Program-made: the position numbers and the translations under genes
Notes under the pieces: model-generated
Told to the model about the DNA's origin: nothing
Seen by the model: only the letters and a program-made list of their open reading frames with translations
Database searches by the model: none
NCBI RefSeq assembly: GCF_026672255.1
Contig: NZ_JAPOHA010000008.1
Span: 138,792 to 202,791 of the forward strand
From: Caproiciproducens galactitolivorans
GTDB taxonomy: Bacteria; Bacillota; Clostridia; Oscillospirales; Acutalibacteraceae
Direction: 5' to 3'
DNA length: 64,000 nt
Shown here: positions 43,855 to 52,130 of the stretch, piece after piece
Layout of the letters: every line of letters begins with the position of its first letter
Numbering within the stretch: the first letter of the stretch is position 1

Positions 43855-46062
43855 ATGGAATTTAAAAAACAGGAATGGACTCAGTTCAGAAATATGGATA
43901 CACTTACTCAAAAAGCAGGAGTATCCAAAAACGATATACCAAAACTGGTCGCAAAGGAATTAACCGATAATGCACTGGATATTACAGATAATGTTGATGT
44001 TCAGTGTGATGGAAATAAATTATTTGTCTGGAATGGTGGTACGGGTATCCCGGCTGATCGAATTGCAGAATTATTTTCAATAAATCGTCCGTTGGTATCC
44101 ACAAAATTAATCAAGCTTCCAACAAGGGGAGCTTTGGGGAATGGATTAAGAGTAGTAGTTGGAGCGGTTATTGCAACTGGCGGTGAATTATTTGTTTATT
44201 CAAATGGTGATAAATATAAAATAGATTCACTGGATGATGGTAGCTCAAAGGTTATGTATCTGGATCATTACCCGATAAGCGGGACTATGATTGAACTATC
44301 ACTTGGAGATTATCCCATTGATGATTCTTGGGCACAGAATGCTGTCTACTATAATCGTGGTGAAAAATACAAAGGCAAAACATCAGCGTATTGGTATAAT
44401 TCAGAAGGTTTCTATGAAATTACACAGGCATTTGATGGAACAGTGTATGATTTGGTTTCTGAGTTTGATGGCTGCACCGGTGCAAAAGCAGGACAAATTG
44501 CAAAGCTGTTTGACAAGAATTATAAAGCTCCAAATCTATCATTTGAAGATTCCGAATCATTGTTATCAGCAATCAGAGATCATTCTAAACCTGTCAAAGC
44601 TGATCGTTTAGGAGAGATTGGTGAAATTACAGATACTTTTTATTCTTCGGTTTCTGGTACATATGTGTTGCCAAGTACAAAAGGCAAGCTGTCGGCAGAA
44701 ATACCATATAAAATTGAAGTGCTAATTTCACCCAGAATATATTCACAGGTTGATCTCCTGATCAATAAAAGTACGGCAATAAAATCACCCTATTTATTTA
44801 CAGAAAAAAAGAAAATTGAAATTTGGGGTGTTGGAGTTCATTCTTTTATAAATTGTTTTGATAATATACAAATTACAATTAATGTGAATTCTCCGGTGAT
44901 TCCAATTACATCTGACGGTAAGGAGCCAGACCTTACTCTAATGAAGGAAAGTATTGATTCTGCAATTCAGAAGACTGTCAGGAAATTTAAGGCGAAAAAT
45001 AAAAGTACATCTGAAAGTACAGAAAATATAGGGTCACAAAAAGCAGTAGTCCTTGCCCACCTTGACGGAGCTATTTCCAAAGCAAGTGGCGATGGAACTA
45101 TCCGATTTAGTGAAAGGCAGTTGTACTATGTTATCAGGCCATTTGTGATGCAAGAATTAAATAAAGAACTGGAATATGATTATTTTGGCACTGTCATTAC
45201 CGATCATGAAAAAGAAAACGGAAATATAGATGGAATGTATCGAGATTGCCGGGGTAGTTTGTATACTCCCCACCTTCATCAAACTGTACCGATGGGTACT
45301 TTGACAGTGGAACAGTATCACCGACCGGAGTTCATTTTTAATAAGGTATTATATATTGAAAAGGAAGGACTTTTTGAAATTCTGAAAGATGTAAGATTTC
45401 CTGAGCGGTATGACTGTGCCTTGCTCACTTCCAAGGGCTATGCAAGCAGGGCAATCAAAGATTTATTAGACCTTTTGGGTGAAACTGATGAGGAACTTGA
45501 AGTGTATTGTATTCATGACTGCGATGCGGCGGGTACTATGATTTATCAGACATTAGTTGAAGAAACACAAGCCCGAGGAAAAAGGAAAGTCAATATTATT
45601 GATTTTGGTCTTAATCCAAAGGAAGCAACTGAGATGATGTTACCAGTAGAAAATGTTGAAAAGAAGGGTGCGGCTTCTGCAAGTAGTCTGGACAGGGAAT
45701 CAAAACACTGGCTTGAAACCAATCGTGTGGAACTGAACGCTATGACATCTCCGCAATTTGTTACTTGGATTGAGGAAAAGTTTAATCAGTATGCATGTAG
45801 TAAAATTGTACCTCAAGAAGATGTTTTGAGAGGTGAATTGAAAAATAAACTGACATTTCAGGCAAAAGAGAAAATACAAGAAGAAATTCTGCAAGCTAAT
45901 AATTATGAAAATAGAGTGGAGCAATATCTTCAGCCTCTTATTGGAGAAATATTTGGAACAAATCTGTCGCCCATTGTTTCCAAGCATTTTGAAACTCAAC
46001 CTGCTGACTTATGGAAAGCGCCAATTTCAGCATTTGCTGAGAAAATGATATCCTTACATTAA
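43855..46062 (+). CDS. single-chain type IIB topoisomerase (Topo VIII-like)
   Basis: The 735-residue protein fuses both halves of a topoisomerase VI. The N-terminal half is a GHKL ATPase: KELTDNALD (Glu35, Asn39), WNGGTGIP at 59-66 and the lid motif RGALGNGLRV at 91-100. The C-terminal half is Top6A/Spo11-like: SERQLYYVIRP with the tandem tyrosines 424-425 that include the DNA-linking residue, then a TOPRIM domain with YIEKEG (Glu502) and DCDAAG (Asp555, Asp557). Fused B-A enzymes of this size are known as Topo VIII from plasmids and integrated elements. All key residues are present, so cleavage and religation are plausible. It overlaps no other gene but follows the helicase on the same strand. 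Confidence 0.85.
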   Translation: MEFKKQEWTQFRNMDTLTQKAGVSKNDIPKLVAKELTDNALDITDNVDVQCDGNKLFVWNGGTGIPADRIAELFSINRPLVSTKLIKLPTRGALGNGLRVVVGAVIATGGELFVYSNGDKYKIDSLDDGSSKVMYLDHYPISGTMIELSLGDYPIDDSWAQNAVYYNRGEKYKGKTSAYWYNSEGFYEITQAFDGTVYDLVSEFDGCTGAKAGQIAKLFDKNYKAPNLSFEDSESLLSAIRDHSKPVKADRLGEIGEITDTFYSSVSGTYVLPSTKGKLSAEIPYKIEVLISPRIYSQVDLLINKSTAIKSPYLFTEKKKIEIWGVGVHSFINCFDNIQITINVNSPVIPITSDGKEPDLTLMKESIDSAIQKTVRKFKAKNKSTSESTENIGSQKAVVLAHLDGAISKASGDGTIRFSERQLYYVIRPFVMQELNKELEYDYFGTVITDHEKENGNIDGMYRDCRGSLYTPHLHQTVPMGTLTVEQYHRPEFIFNKVLYIEKEGLFEILKDVRFPERYDCALLTSKGYASRAIKDLLDLLGETDEELEVYCIHDCDAAGTMIYQTLVEETQARGKRKVNIIDFGLNPKEATEMMLPVENVEKKGAASASSLDRESKHWLETNRVELNAMTSPQFVTWIEEKFNQYACSKIVPQEDVLRGELKNKLTFQAKEKIQEEILQANNYENRVEQYLQPLIGEIFGTNLSPIVSKHFETQPADLWKAPISAFAEKMISLH

Positions 46063-46140
46063 AATTTATAGAAAATGAGTGGAAATTCATCAAGCTTAAA
46101 ACACGATACGATTTCCATGATTTTTAAGGTGTAATAACAA

Positions 46141-46170
46141 CTGTCTGCTCTTAGCTGGGTAGGCAGCTTT
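46141..46170 (+). terminator. hairpin copy 1 with T-run
   Basis: CTGTCTGCTC pairs with GGGTAGGCAG (G-T pairs allowed), followed by CTTTTA. It lies about 80 bases after the topoisomerase stop and is a plausible terminator. Confidence 0.6.
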
Positions 46171-46309
46171 TATTTATATTCCATTGAGCATAATTTGCTA
46201 TGTTACATGAAAATTTTCATAAAAGGGGGGTGAAGTCAGCAAGATGAAAATCAGGACATAAATTTACAAAATTTAAAGTAAAACTGAATAGTACGAATAT
46301 TGGACTGTG

Positions 46310-46341
46310 CTGTCTGCTCGCCATGAGTAGGCAGCTTTTTT
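46310..46341 (+). terminator. hairpin copy 2 with T-run, directly before a gene
   Basis: CTGTCTGCTC pairs with GAGTAGGCAG around GCCAT, followed by six T. The left arm is identical to copy 1, 169 bases upstream. It ends five bases before the GGAGG of the small membrane-protein gene, so it is either an attenuator or the end of an upstream transcript. Confidence 0.6.
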
Positions 46342-46358
46342 AATTGGAGGAAAAAAGA

Positions 46359-46562
46359 ATGAGTTTTATGAGGTTACTTTTAACAGACACAGCGAATTTT
46401 TTCATTGGTCTACTTGGCTTTTTGATTTACGTTGGATTTTATATGGCAGTTTCATTCATGGTTAATAAGTTGGTTAGATGGTGTGATAAACACATCCCAT
46501 TTGCTGAGATAGGCCAATTTGTCCAAAAACTGTGGTTCAAGGTTACGGGAGAGGAACAATAA
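46359..46562 (+). CDS. small membrane protein
   Basis: The 67-residue protein has a long hydrophobic stretch (FFIGLLGFLIYVGFYMAVSF) followed by a basic amphipathic end, so it should be a single-span membrane protein. GGAGG lies eight bases before the ATG. The stop overlaps the next start by one base, coupling it to the ParB-methyltransferase gene. Small hydrophobic proteins in such places may be holin-like, toxin-like or conjugation-related; none is supported further. Confidence 0.65.
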   Translation: MSFMRLLLTDTANFFIGLLGFLIYVGFYMAVSFMVNKLVRWCDKHIPFAEIGQFVQKLWFKVTGEEQ

Positions 46563-47818
46563 TGGAGTTTAGAAAAATTGCAATTGATAAATTAGTTCCT
46601 GCCGAATATAATCCACGAAAAAAGCTGCAGCCGGAAGATAAAGAATATGAAAAAATCAAAAACAGCATCAAAGAGTTTGGGTTTGCTGAACCGATCATAG
46701 TAAATTCTGATATGACGATTATCGGAGGCCACCAGCGATATTCTGTATTGAAAGATTTAGGCTATACCGAAATAGAGTGTGTTGTGCTTGAGATTGATAA
46801 AACCAAAGAAAAAGCATTGAACATTGCCCTCAATAAAATCAGCGGTGAATGGGATTTTGAACAGCTTTCCAAATTGCTTGATGATTTACAAAAACAGGAC
46901 TACAGTGTGGAACTGACCGGCTTTGATATGAGTGAAGCGGAAAAGTTATGGGATGAATACTTAGGAAAACAGACTGATACATCAAAAGATGATGAATTTG
47001 AAATTGAGTTGCCGGAAAAACCAGTTTCACAAAAGGGTGATGTCTGGCTCTTAGGAGAACACCGGTTGATGTGCGGTGACAGTACCATTTTGGCAGATGT
47101 TCAAAAATTGGCTGATGGTGGGGAGATAAAATTGATTTGTACTGATCCTCCATATAATGTGGACTATGGTGCGACTCAACATCCTAGTTGGAGAAAACGA
47201 AGTATTATGAATGATGCTATGGGGAAAGATGATTTTCATGACTTCCTATTCAAAGCATTTTCAAATATTGCATCTGTTGCAGAAAGCGGGGCGATGCTCT
47301 ATTCTTTCATGTCGGCTCAAGAATGGGGCAATATGATGGATGTTCTTTCGAATTGTGGGTTTCACTGGTCGTCTACAATCATTTGGAACAAAGACAGGCT
47401 TGTGTTGTCTCGAAAGGATTATCACACCAAATATGAACCGATATTTTATGGTTGGCTTGATAATGCACCAAGAATCCATCAGCTTGATGATAGAACACAG
47501 TCAGATGTATGGGACTTTCAAAGACCTAGTAAATCTGACTTACATCCAACAATGAAGCCGATTGAATTAATGCAAAAAATGATTACAAACAGTTCCTATC
47601 GTGGGGAAACAGTATTGGATTTGTTTGGAGGCAGTGGCACTACTTTAATCGCCTGTGAAAATACCGACCGAAAATCCTTATTGATGGAACTTGACCCACA
47701 ATATGTTGATGTTATCGTGAAGCGATATATTGATAAAGTTGGCTCAGCAAATGCAGTCTTCCTCTTACGTGGCGATAAGAAAATTCCATATGAGCAGGTT
47801 CAAAAGCCGCTTGACTAA
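46562..47818 (+). CDS. ParB-nuclease-domain/DNA methyltransferase fusion
   Basis: The 418-residue protein begins with a ParB-like domain (LVPAEYNPRKKL, FGFAEPIIVN, IIGGHQRYSVLKDLGY). The second half is a beta-class DNA methyltransferase: DPPY at 195-198 comes before the SAM motif DLFGGSGT at 353-360. It would methylate adenine N6 or cytosine N4. Such fusions are frequent on phages and integrative elements, where they protect the element from restriction; no cognate nuclease is adjacent. GAGAGGAA precedes the ATG. Confidence 0.93.
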   Translation: MEFRKIAIDKLVPAEYNPRKKLQPEDKEYEKIKNSIKEFGFAEPIIVNSDMTIIGGHQRYSVLKDLGYTEIECVVLEIDKTKEKALNIALNKISGEWDFEQLSKLLDDLQKQDYSVELTGFDMSEAEKLWDEYLGKQTDTSKDDEFEIELPEKPVSQKGDVWLLGEHRLMCGDSTILADVQKLADGGEIKLICTDPPYNVDYGATQHPSWRKRSIMNDAMGKDDFHDFLFKAFSNIASVAESGAMLYSFMSAQEWGNMMDVLSNCGFHWSSTIIWNKDRLVLSRKDYHTKYEPIFYGWLDNAPRIHQLDDRTQSDVWDFQRPSKSDLHPTMKPIELMQKMITNSSYRGETVLDLFGGSGTTLIACENTDRKSLLMELDPQYVDVIVKRYIDKVGSANAVFLLRGDKKIPYEQVQKPLD

Positions 47819-47870
47819 TTTTCCCTTTGGAGTGATGAATGTTGTAAATTCAAAACCGGGAGGATTTTTT

Positions 47871-48089
47871 ATGAAAAGACAGGAATTAGTGGATACTTTG
47901 AGAAATCTATCACAGCAGGCTGAACAGAATGGTTTGAATAAAGTGTTGATGCCGCAAATATTGCCAACGGATATGGCTGACTCCAAGCGGATTGAAGAAT
48001 TAATGCAAACTGGAGAACTACCGGAAACATTCACTTCATATGATATTCCGTTTCTTCTGCATTTCATTGCGGATATGATTGAAGAATAA
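47871..48089 (+). CDS. small acidic hypothetical protein
   Basis: The 72-residue acidic protein has no recognised domain. It looks helical, with KRQELVDTLRNLSQQAEQNG at the start and IPFLLHFIADMIEE at the end. GGGAGG is well placed before the ATG. It is the last complete island gene and is followed by a terminator. Confidence 0.6.
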   Translation: MKRQELVDTLRNLSQQAEQNGLNKVLMPQILPTDMADSKRIEELMQTGELPETFTSYDIPFLLHFIADMIEE

Positions 48090-48101
48090 TTGTAGGAAAC
48101 T

Positions 48102-48122
48102 GGGGCGAACAGCCCCTTTTTC
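48102..48122 (+). terminator. intrinsic terminator at the right end of the island
   Basis: GGGGC pairs with GCCCC around GAACA, followed by six T. It is the last feature before the sequence changes to host-like composition. Confidence 0.8.
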
Positions 48123-48144
48123 TTATGGTACGCAATGTACTTGA

Positions 48145-49476
48145 TATCATCACGTATATACAAATCCTCTGCCCGCAGCAGTCGTATTCGTAAACTCCGC
48201 CGAAGAAGTCAGCGAGGTTCTGCGTTTTTGCAACGCCAAGGGCGTATATGTTGTTCCCAGAACCGGTCATTCCGCAACGGAGGGCGGCCTGGAAACAATT
48301 CTGGACGGTACGATTGTACTGGACGGCTCACACATGAATAAAATTCTCAACATCGACGAAGTCAATATGCAGGCTACTGCTGAGTGCGGTGTCGTATTGG
48401 AGGACTTGGAGAATGCGGTTCGCAAGTACGGTCTGACAACAGGCCATTCTCCCCAGTCCAAGCCCATCGCTATGATGGGTGGTTTGGTTGCCACACGTTC
48501 AATCGGTCAGTTTTCAACTCTGTACGGCGGCATCGAGGATATGCTTGCGGGTGTTGAAACAGTATTTCCGGATGGGCAGATTTGTGATATTAAGGCGGTT
48601 CCCCGCCGCTCCGCGGGCCCCGATATCCGCCACATTGTACTCGGAAACGAGGGTACGACAAACTTCATCACGAGGGTTACGGTAAAGCTCTGGAAGTATT
48701 ATCCCGAATATCAGGAAGTCCTCGGCTTTACACTGGACAAAATGCAGGACGGTATGAAAATCATGCGGGAGATTATGGTGGCAGGTTATCGTCCATCCGT
48801 AGCACGTCTGTATGACGCAGAGGACGGCAAGGAGCATTTCTCTCACTTTGCACCCGGTAAATGCGTTATGGTATTTGTAACGGAAGGCCCCCAACTGGTA
48901 TCACACGCCAATGCGGAAGGGATCCGCGCGATTATGGCTAAGCATTCGGAATGCACACCGGTTGAAACAAAGCTGATTGAAAACTGGTTTGCAAATCTCA
49001 ACTGGGATGCGGCACGGATCGAGGAGGAACGCAAAGAGGTTCTGGAGACAAACAATGTATGCTGCACAACCGAGATTTCCGCTCCCTGGAGTGCTGTGGA
49101 GCAGATTTACAATGTATGCAAAAAACGCGTTGTAGAGGAAATTCCGGATATCACAATCTTCGGAGCACACGGTTCCCACTGCTATTCTAACGGCATGAAC
49201 TTATACTTCGTTTACTGGTACAATGTTGTTGACTGTACTCCTGAGGAGGAAATCAACAAATATCATCTGCCCATCAAGAAAATTATTTGTGAAGAGACAA
49301 TTAAGGCGGGCGGTTCCATGTGCCACCATCACGGCGTCGGAAAGCACAGAATTCACTGGATTGATCAGGAGCACGGTTCTGCCCTGCCTATGCTGAAGAA
49401 GATTAAGGCTGCATTTGACCCCAACGGAATCATGAACCCCGGGGACATTCTTCCTTATTATATAGAGAAAAAATAA
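48145..49476 (+). pseudogene. 5'-truncated FAD-linked oxidase (AGPS/GlcD family)
   Basis: The open frame runs from just after a stop at 48142 and encodes NPLPAAVVFVNSAEEVSEVL, the usual beginning of the FAD-binding (PCMH) domain, without any start codon. The first ATG in frame is at 48334, about 65 codons into this domain. Intact relatives have some 40-50 residues before this point. The rest is undamaged: VPRTGHSATEGG, GHSPQSKPIAMMGGL and the end HHHGVGKHRIHW plus DPNGIMNPGDI, the alkylglycerone-phosphate-synthase-like form. A shortened product from ATG 48334 would lose part of the flavin-binding site. The truncation coincides with the right edge of the island. EtfB and EtfA genes follow directly. 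Confidence 0.8.
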
Positions 49477-49477
49477 A

Positions 49478-50275
49478 ATGAAACTACTAACTTGCTTCAA
49501 GCTGTGTCCCGACATGGATAAGCTTCGTCAGCAGGATTTTGAAATCAGCGGGGGGAAGGGACTCGAAACTTCCTTCCTCCCCAATATGATCAATTGCTTC
49601 GACGAAAGCGGTTTGGAGTTTGGGATAAGGCTTTCTGAAAAATCGGAAGGCCTTGAGCCAAATATAGAGAAAACCGCATTTACCATAGGCGGTGATGCAA
49701 GTGAAATGTATTTAAGAACATTAAAGGCTCTGGGCTATGAACACTGTGTTCTTGTAAAGAAGGACGAGGACGAATTTCGTTATTCTCCGTGTATGGTTGC
49801 ACAGACGATTGCGGAATATGTCGGTGAAAACCCACAGGATATTATTGTAATGGGCAAGGAAGCACCCAATGGGAACAACTCCGCCACAGCACAGCTGGTG
49901 TCTGTTTTAACGGGCCGCCCATTGATTTCGTCTGTAATCGATGTAAAATTTTGTGACGATGGGACTTTAACCGTGACGGTGACAAACGACGGTGACGTGT
50001 ATGAGCAGACAGTGGCACTGCCGGTTGTTCTGAGCATTGGCAATGCGGTTATCAGCAAGCTCAGAGTACCGACGCTGAAACAGCGGATGAAGTGCAAAGA
50101 CCTCCCGCTTGAACATTTTAAGCCGGCAGAAACGAGCTGTGCGATGTTCCCCGAACCGATGCGAGCGGTTATACCCGACAGAAGGCGGGGCGGCTATTTA
50201 AGCCCGTACAGCGGGAGTGAGGCTGTTGATGATATACAGGGAAAATTCCTTAAGGGGAGGCTTGGTGAAGCGTGA
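49478..50275 (+). CDS. etfB: electron transfer flavoprotein, beta subunit
   Basis: The 265-residue protein has the EtfB layout: a CFKLCPD-type N-terminus, the GYEHCVLVKKDE segment, DIIVMGKEAPNGNNSATAQLVSVLTG for nucleotide binding, and PVVLSIGNAVISKLRVPTLKQRMK. It pairs with EtfA and moves electrons from the FAD oxidase to a further carrier. It starts one base after the oxidase stop. Its promoter must lie upstream, where the island has replaced host DNA, so its expression is uncertain. Confidence 0.92.
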   Translation: MKLLTCFKLCPDMDKLRQQDFEISGGKGLETSFLPNMINCFDESGLEFGIRLSEKSEGLEPNIEKTAFTIGGDASEMYLRTLKALGYEHCVLVKKDEDEFRYSPCMVAQTIAEYVGENPQDIIVMGKEAPNGNNSATAQLVSVLTGRPLISSVIDVKFCDDGTLTVTVTNDGDVYEQTVALPVVLSIGNAVISKLRVPTLKQRMKCKDLPLEHFKPAETSCAMFPEPMRAVIPDRRRGGYLSPYSGSEAVDDIQGKFLKGRLGEA

Positions 50276-51222
50276 AGCTTTTGACGATCGTACATATTGA
50301 CGGTACAGATGCTATTGAAGCCGCAGCTCTGCGCCAGAGAACCCTTAACGGATATTTTGAAAGCTTCGGCTATGAATGCGAAAGCTATCTTTACGGCGCG
50401 GAAAAGTTTTACGAGGATGCGGTGAAACAGGATTTTGCCGGCAGGGTTTATGCCCAGCGCTTTCATTTTATTTCTGCGGTTCCTGTTGCGGATGAAATCT
50501 CTGCGCTGATTATCGGCGGAAAATTCGATGGTGTAGTTATAGAGGAAAGCGAGCTTGCAAACGATATTGCGGTACTTCTTGCCGCGTATCTGGACAGACG
50601 CTGTCTCACCAACGTTTTTTCCGTGACGCCCAACGGAACGGGTATTCTCTGTAAACGTCTTTCATATAACAACAACCTGATATTGGAGCACGAAATAAAG
50701 GCGCCGTTCGTGATCAGCCTGCGCGGCTATGAGAAAATCCTGACGGCTCCGTCCGGTGCGGCCTTTGAGTTTTTTCCTCTCAGAAGCATGGAAAACTCCG
50801 AGTATATTTTATCGCAGAAACCAGTAAGCAAGGCCGGCAAGCAGGGGAATTCGAAGGTCTTGATAGCCTGCGGTATGGGAGTCGAAACATGCGAGGAAAT
50901 CGAGTATTTCCGAAATTACGCCAGGGAGCATGGCTTCAATTTTGGCGTGACGCGCCCGGTTGCGATCCGTGGCTGGGCAAAGCTCGGGGAAACAATCGGT
51001 GTGTCGGGACAAACATTCGCACCGAAAATTTGTGTTACCCTTGGGGTATCCGGCGCGGCGGCATTTTATGTCGGTATCGAAAACGCGGACTTTATTTTAT
51101 CCGTCAATACCAACCGGGACGCATTGATTATTGCCCAATCGGATGCCGCGATTATCGACGATTACAAGAATGTATGCGGGAAACTTTTGGATTCGCTTGT
51201 GGATTTATACGCTACATTATAG
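50272..51222 (+). CDS. etfA: electron transfer flavoprotein, alpha subunit
   Basis: The 316-residue protein has a divergent N-terminal domain and a C-terminal FAD domain with VLIACGMGVETCEEIEYF, VTRPVAIRGWAKLGETIGVSGQTFAPKICVTLGVSGAAA (family pattern) and the ending INTNRDALII-like strand. The FAD-binding Arg/Ser/Gln positions appear conserved. The start is GTG, overlapping the end of etfB by four bases behind AAGGGGAGG. Together with the upstream oxidase remnant this is a flavin-based electron-transfer operon. Confidence 0.9.
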   Translation: MKLLTIVHIDGTDAIEAAALRQRTLNGYFESFGYECESYLYGAEKFYEDAVKQDFAGRVYAQRFHFISAVPVADEISALIIGGKFDGVVIEESELANDIAVLLAAYLDRRCLTNVFSVTPNGTGILCKRLSYNNNLILEHEIKAPFVISLRGYEKILTAPSGAAFEFFPLRSMENSEYILSQKPVSKAGKQGNSKVLIACGMGVETCEEIEYFRNYAREHGFNFGVTRPVAIRGWAKLGETIGVSGQTFAPKICVTLGVSGAAAFYVGIENADFILSVNTNRDALIIAQSDAAIIDDYKNVCGKLLDSLVDLYATL

Positions 51223-51241
51223 TTGCCGCTCATAGCCCGAT

Positions 51242-51317
51242 GGAGGCTGGCTCCAACCCAGCCTCCGAAGCCAAATTGTTTAAAGTTCTGATAAGCTCAT
51301 AGAGATATGGGCTTATC
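51242..51317. repeat. two inverted repeats after etfA
   Basis: GGAGGCTGG pairs with CCAGCCTCC (51242-51266), and GATAAGC with GCTTATC (51290-51317), with an inner CATA/TATG. Neither has a proper T-run. One of them may end the etf transcript. Confidence 0.45.
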
Positions 51318-51361
51318 GCAATATTAAACCAAAATTATCATTAAGGGTGAAAGTATTTTTT

Positions 51362-51389
51362 GAGGCCATGGCAAATTCGCCATGGCCTC
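51362..51389 (-). terminator. strong palindrome after araD without T-run
   Basis: GAGGCCATGGC pairs perfectly with GCCATGGCCTC. It lies 25 bases after the araD stop on the minus strand, but there it is followed by A residues, and the T-run is on its plus-strand left side. Its role as an araBAD terminator is therefore doubtful. Confidence 0.45.
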
Positions 51390-51414
51390 AGTAAAATATG
51401 GAGGAAGTTTCTTA

Positions 51415-52110
51415 TTAGCTATTTTGTCCGTAATACGCGTGCGAGCCATGTTTGCGCAAAAAGTGTTTGTCGAGCAGCTCATGCTGCATCGCTTCATCTG
51501 AACCTTCAGCCATTGCCCGCGTGTGCCAGGCCATCATAGCCAGTTCTTCCAGTACCACGGAATTATGCACCGCCTCAAAGCAATCCTTTCCCCAGGTAAA
51601 GGGTCCGTGAGAATGCACCAGGACGGCAGGGATATTAGCGGGGTCCGCTCCCTTGAAAGTTTCTACAATCACCTTGCCGGTTTCCGCTTCATAAGCGCCT
51701 GCGATCTCTTCCGGGGTCATCTTTCTGGTGCAGGGAATGGACCCGTAAAAATAGTCGCCGTGCGTGGTGCCGTAAGCCGGAATGGACTGTCCCGTCTGTG
51801 CCCAGATCGTCGCCCATCGGGAGTGGGTATGGACAATTCCGCCTACGGCGGAAAAATTTCTGTACAGGATGCAGTGTGTCGGTGTGTCGGAGGACGGATT
51901 CAGGTCGCCCTCCACTTTTTCACCGTTCAGATTCATTACAACCATATCCTTTGGCCGGAGTCTGTCGTATTCCACGCCGGAGGGTTTAATTACAAACAGT
52001 CCGGATTTGCGATCGATTCCGGAAACATTCCCCCATGTGAATATCACCAGATTGTGGATGGGAAGCTGGCGGTTCGCTTCACAAACCTGTTCTTTCAATT
52101 CTTCCAACAT
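51415..52110 (-). CDS. araD: L-ribulose-5-phosphate 4-epimerase
   Basis: The 231-residue class II aldolase-like enzyme has [10 protein letters not shown], the KPSGVEYD phosphate region, [13 protein letters not shown] with the metal-binding histidines, and [14 protein letters not shown]. It turns L-ribulose 5-phosphate into D-xylulose 5-phosphate for the pentose phosphate pathway. It is the last gene of araB-araA-araD, 20 bases after araA. Confidence 0.95.
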   Translation of the reverse strand: MLEELKEQVCEANRQLPIHNLVIFTWGNVSGIDRKSGLFVIKPSGVEYDRLRPKDMVVMNLNGEKVEGDLNPSSDTPTHCILYRNFSAVGGIVHTHSRWATIWAQTGQSIPAYGTTHGDYFYGSIPCTRKMTPEEIAGAYEAETGKVIVETFKGADPANIPAVLVHSHGPFTWGKDCFEAVHNSVVLEELAMMAWHTRAMAEGSDEAMQHELLDKHFLRKHGSHAYYGQNS

Positions 52111-52130
52111 TCGTTTTCATCCCTTCCGGA

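Noticed and set aside
48161..48168. CAAATCCT, shared with the T-loop of tRNA-fMet (25900-25907), as an attachment core
   Set aside because: Eight bases are too few, and at the right border the word encodes part of the conserved NPLPAAVVF motif of the host oxidase, so chance is more likely.
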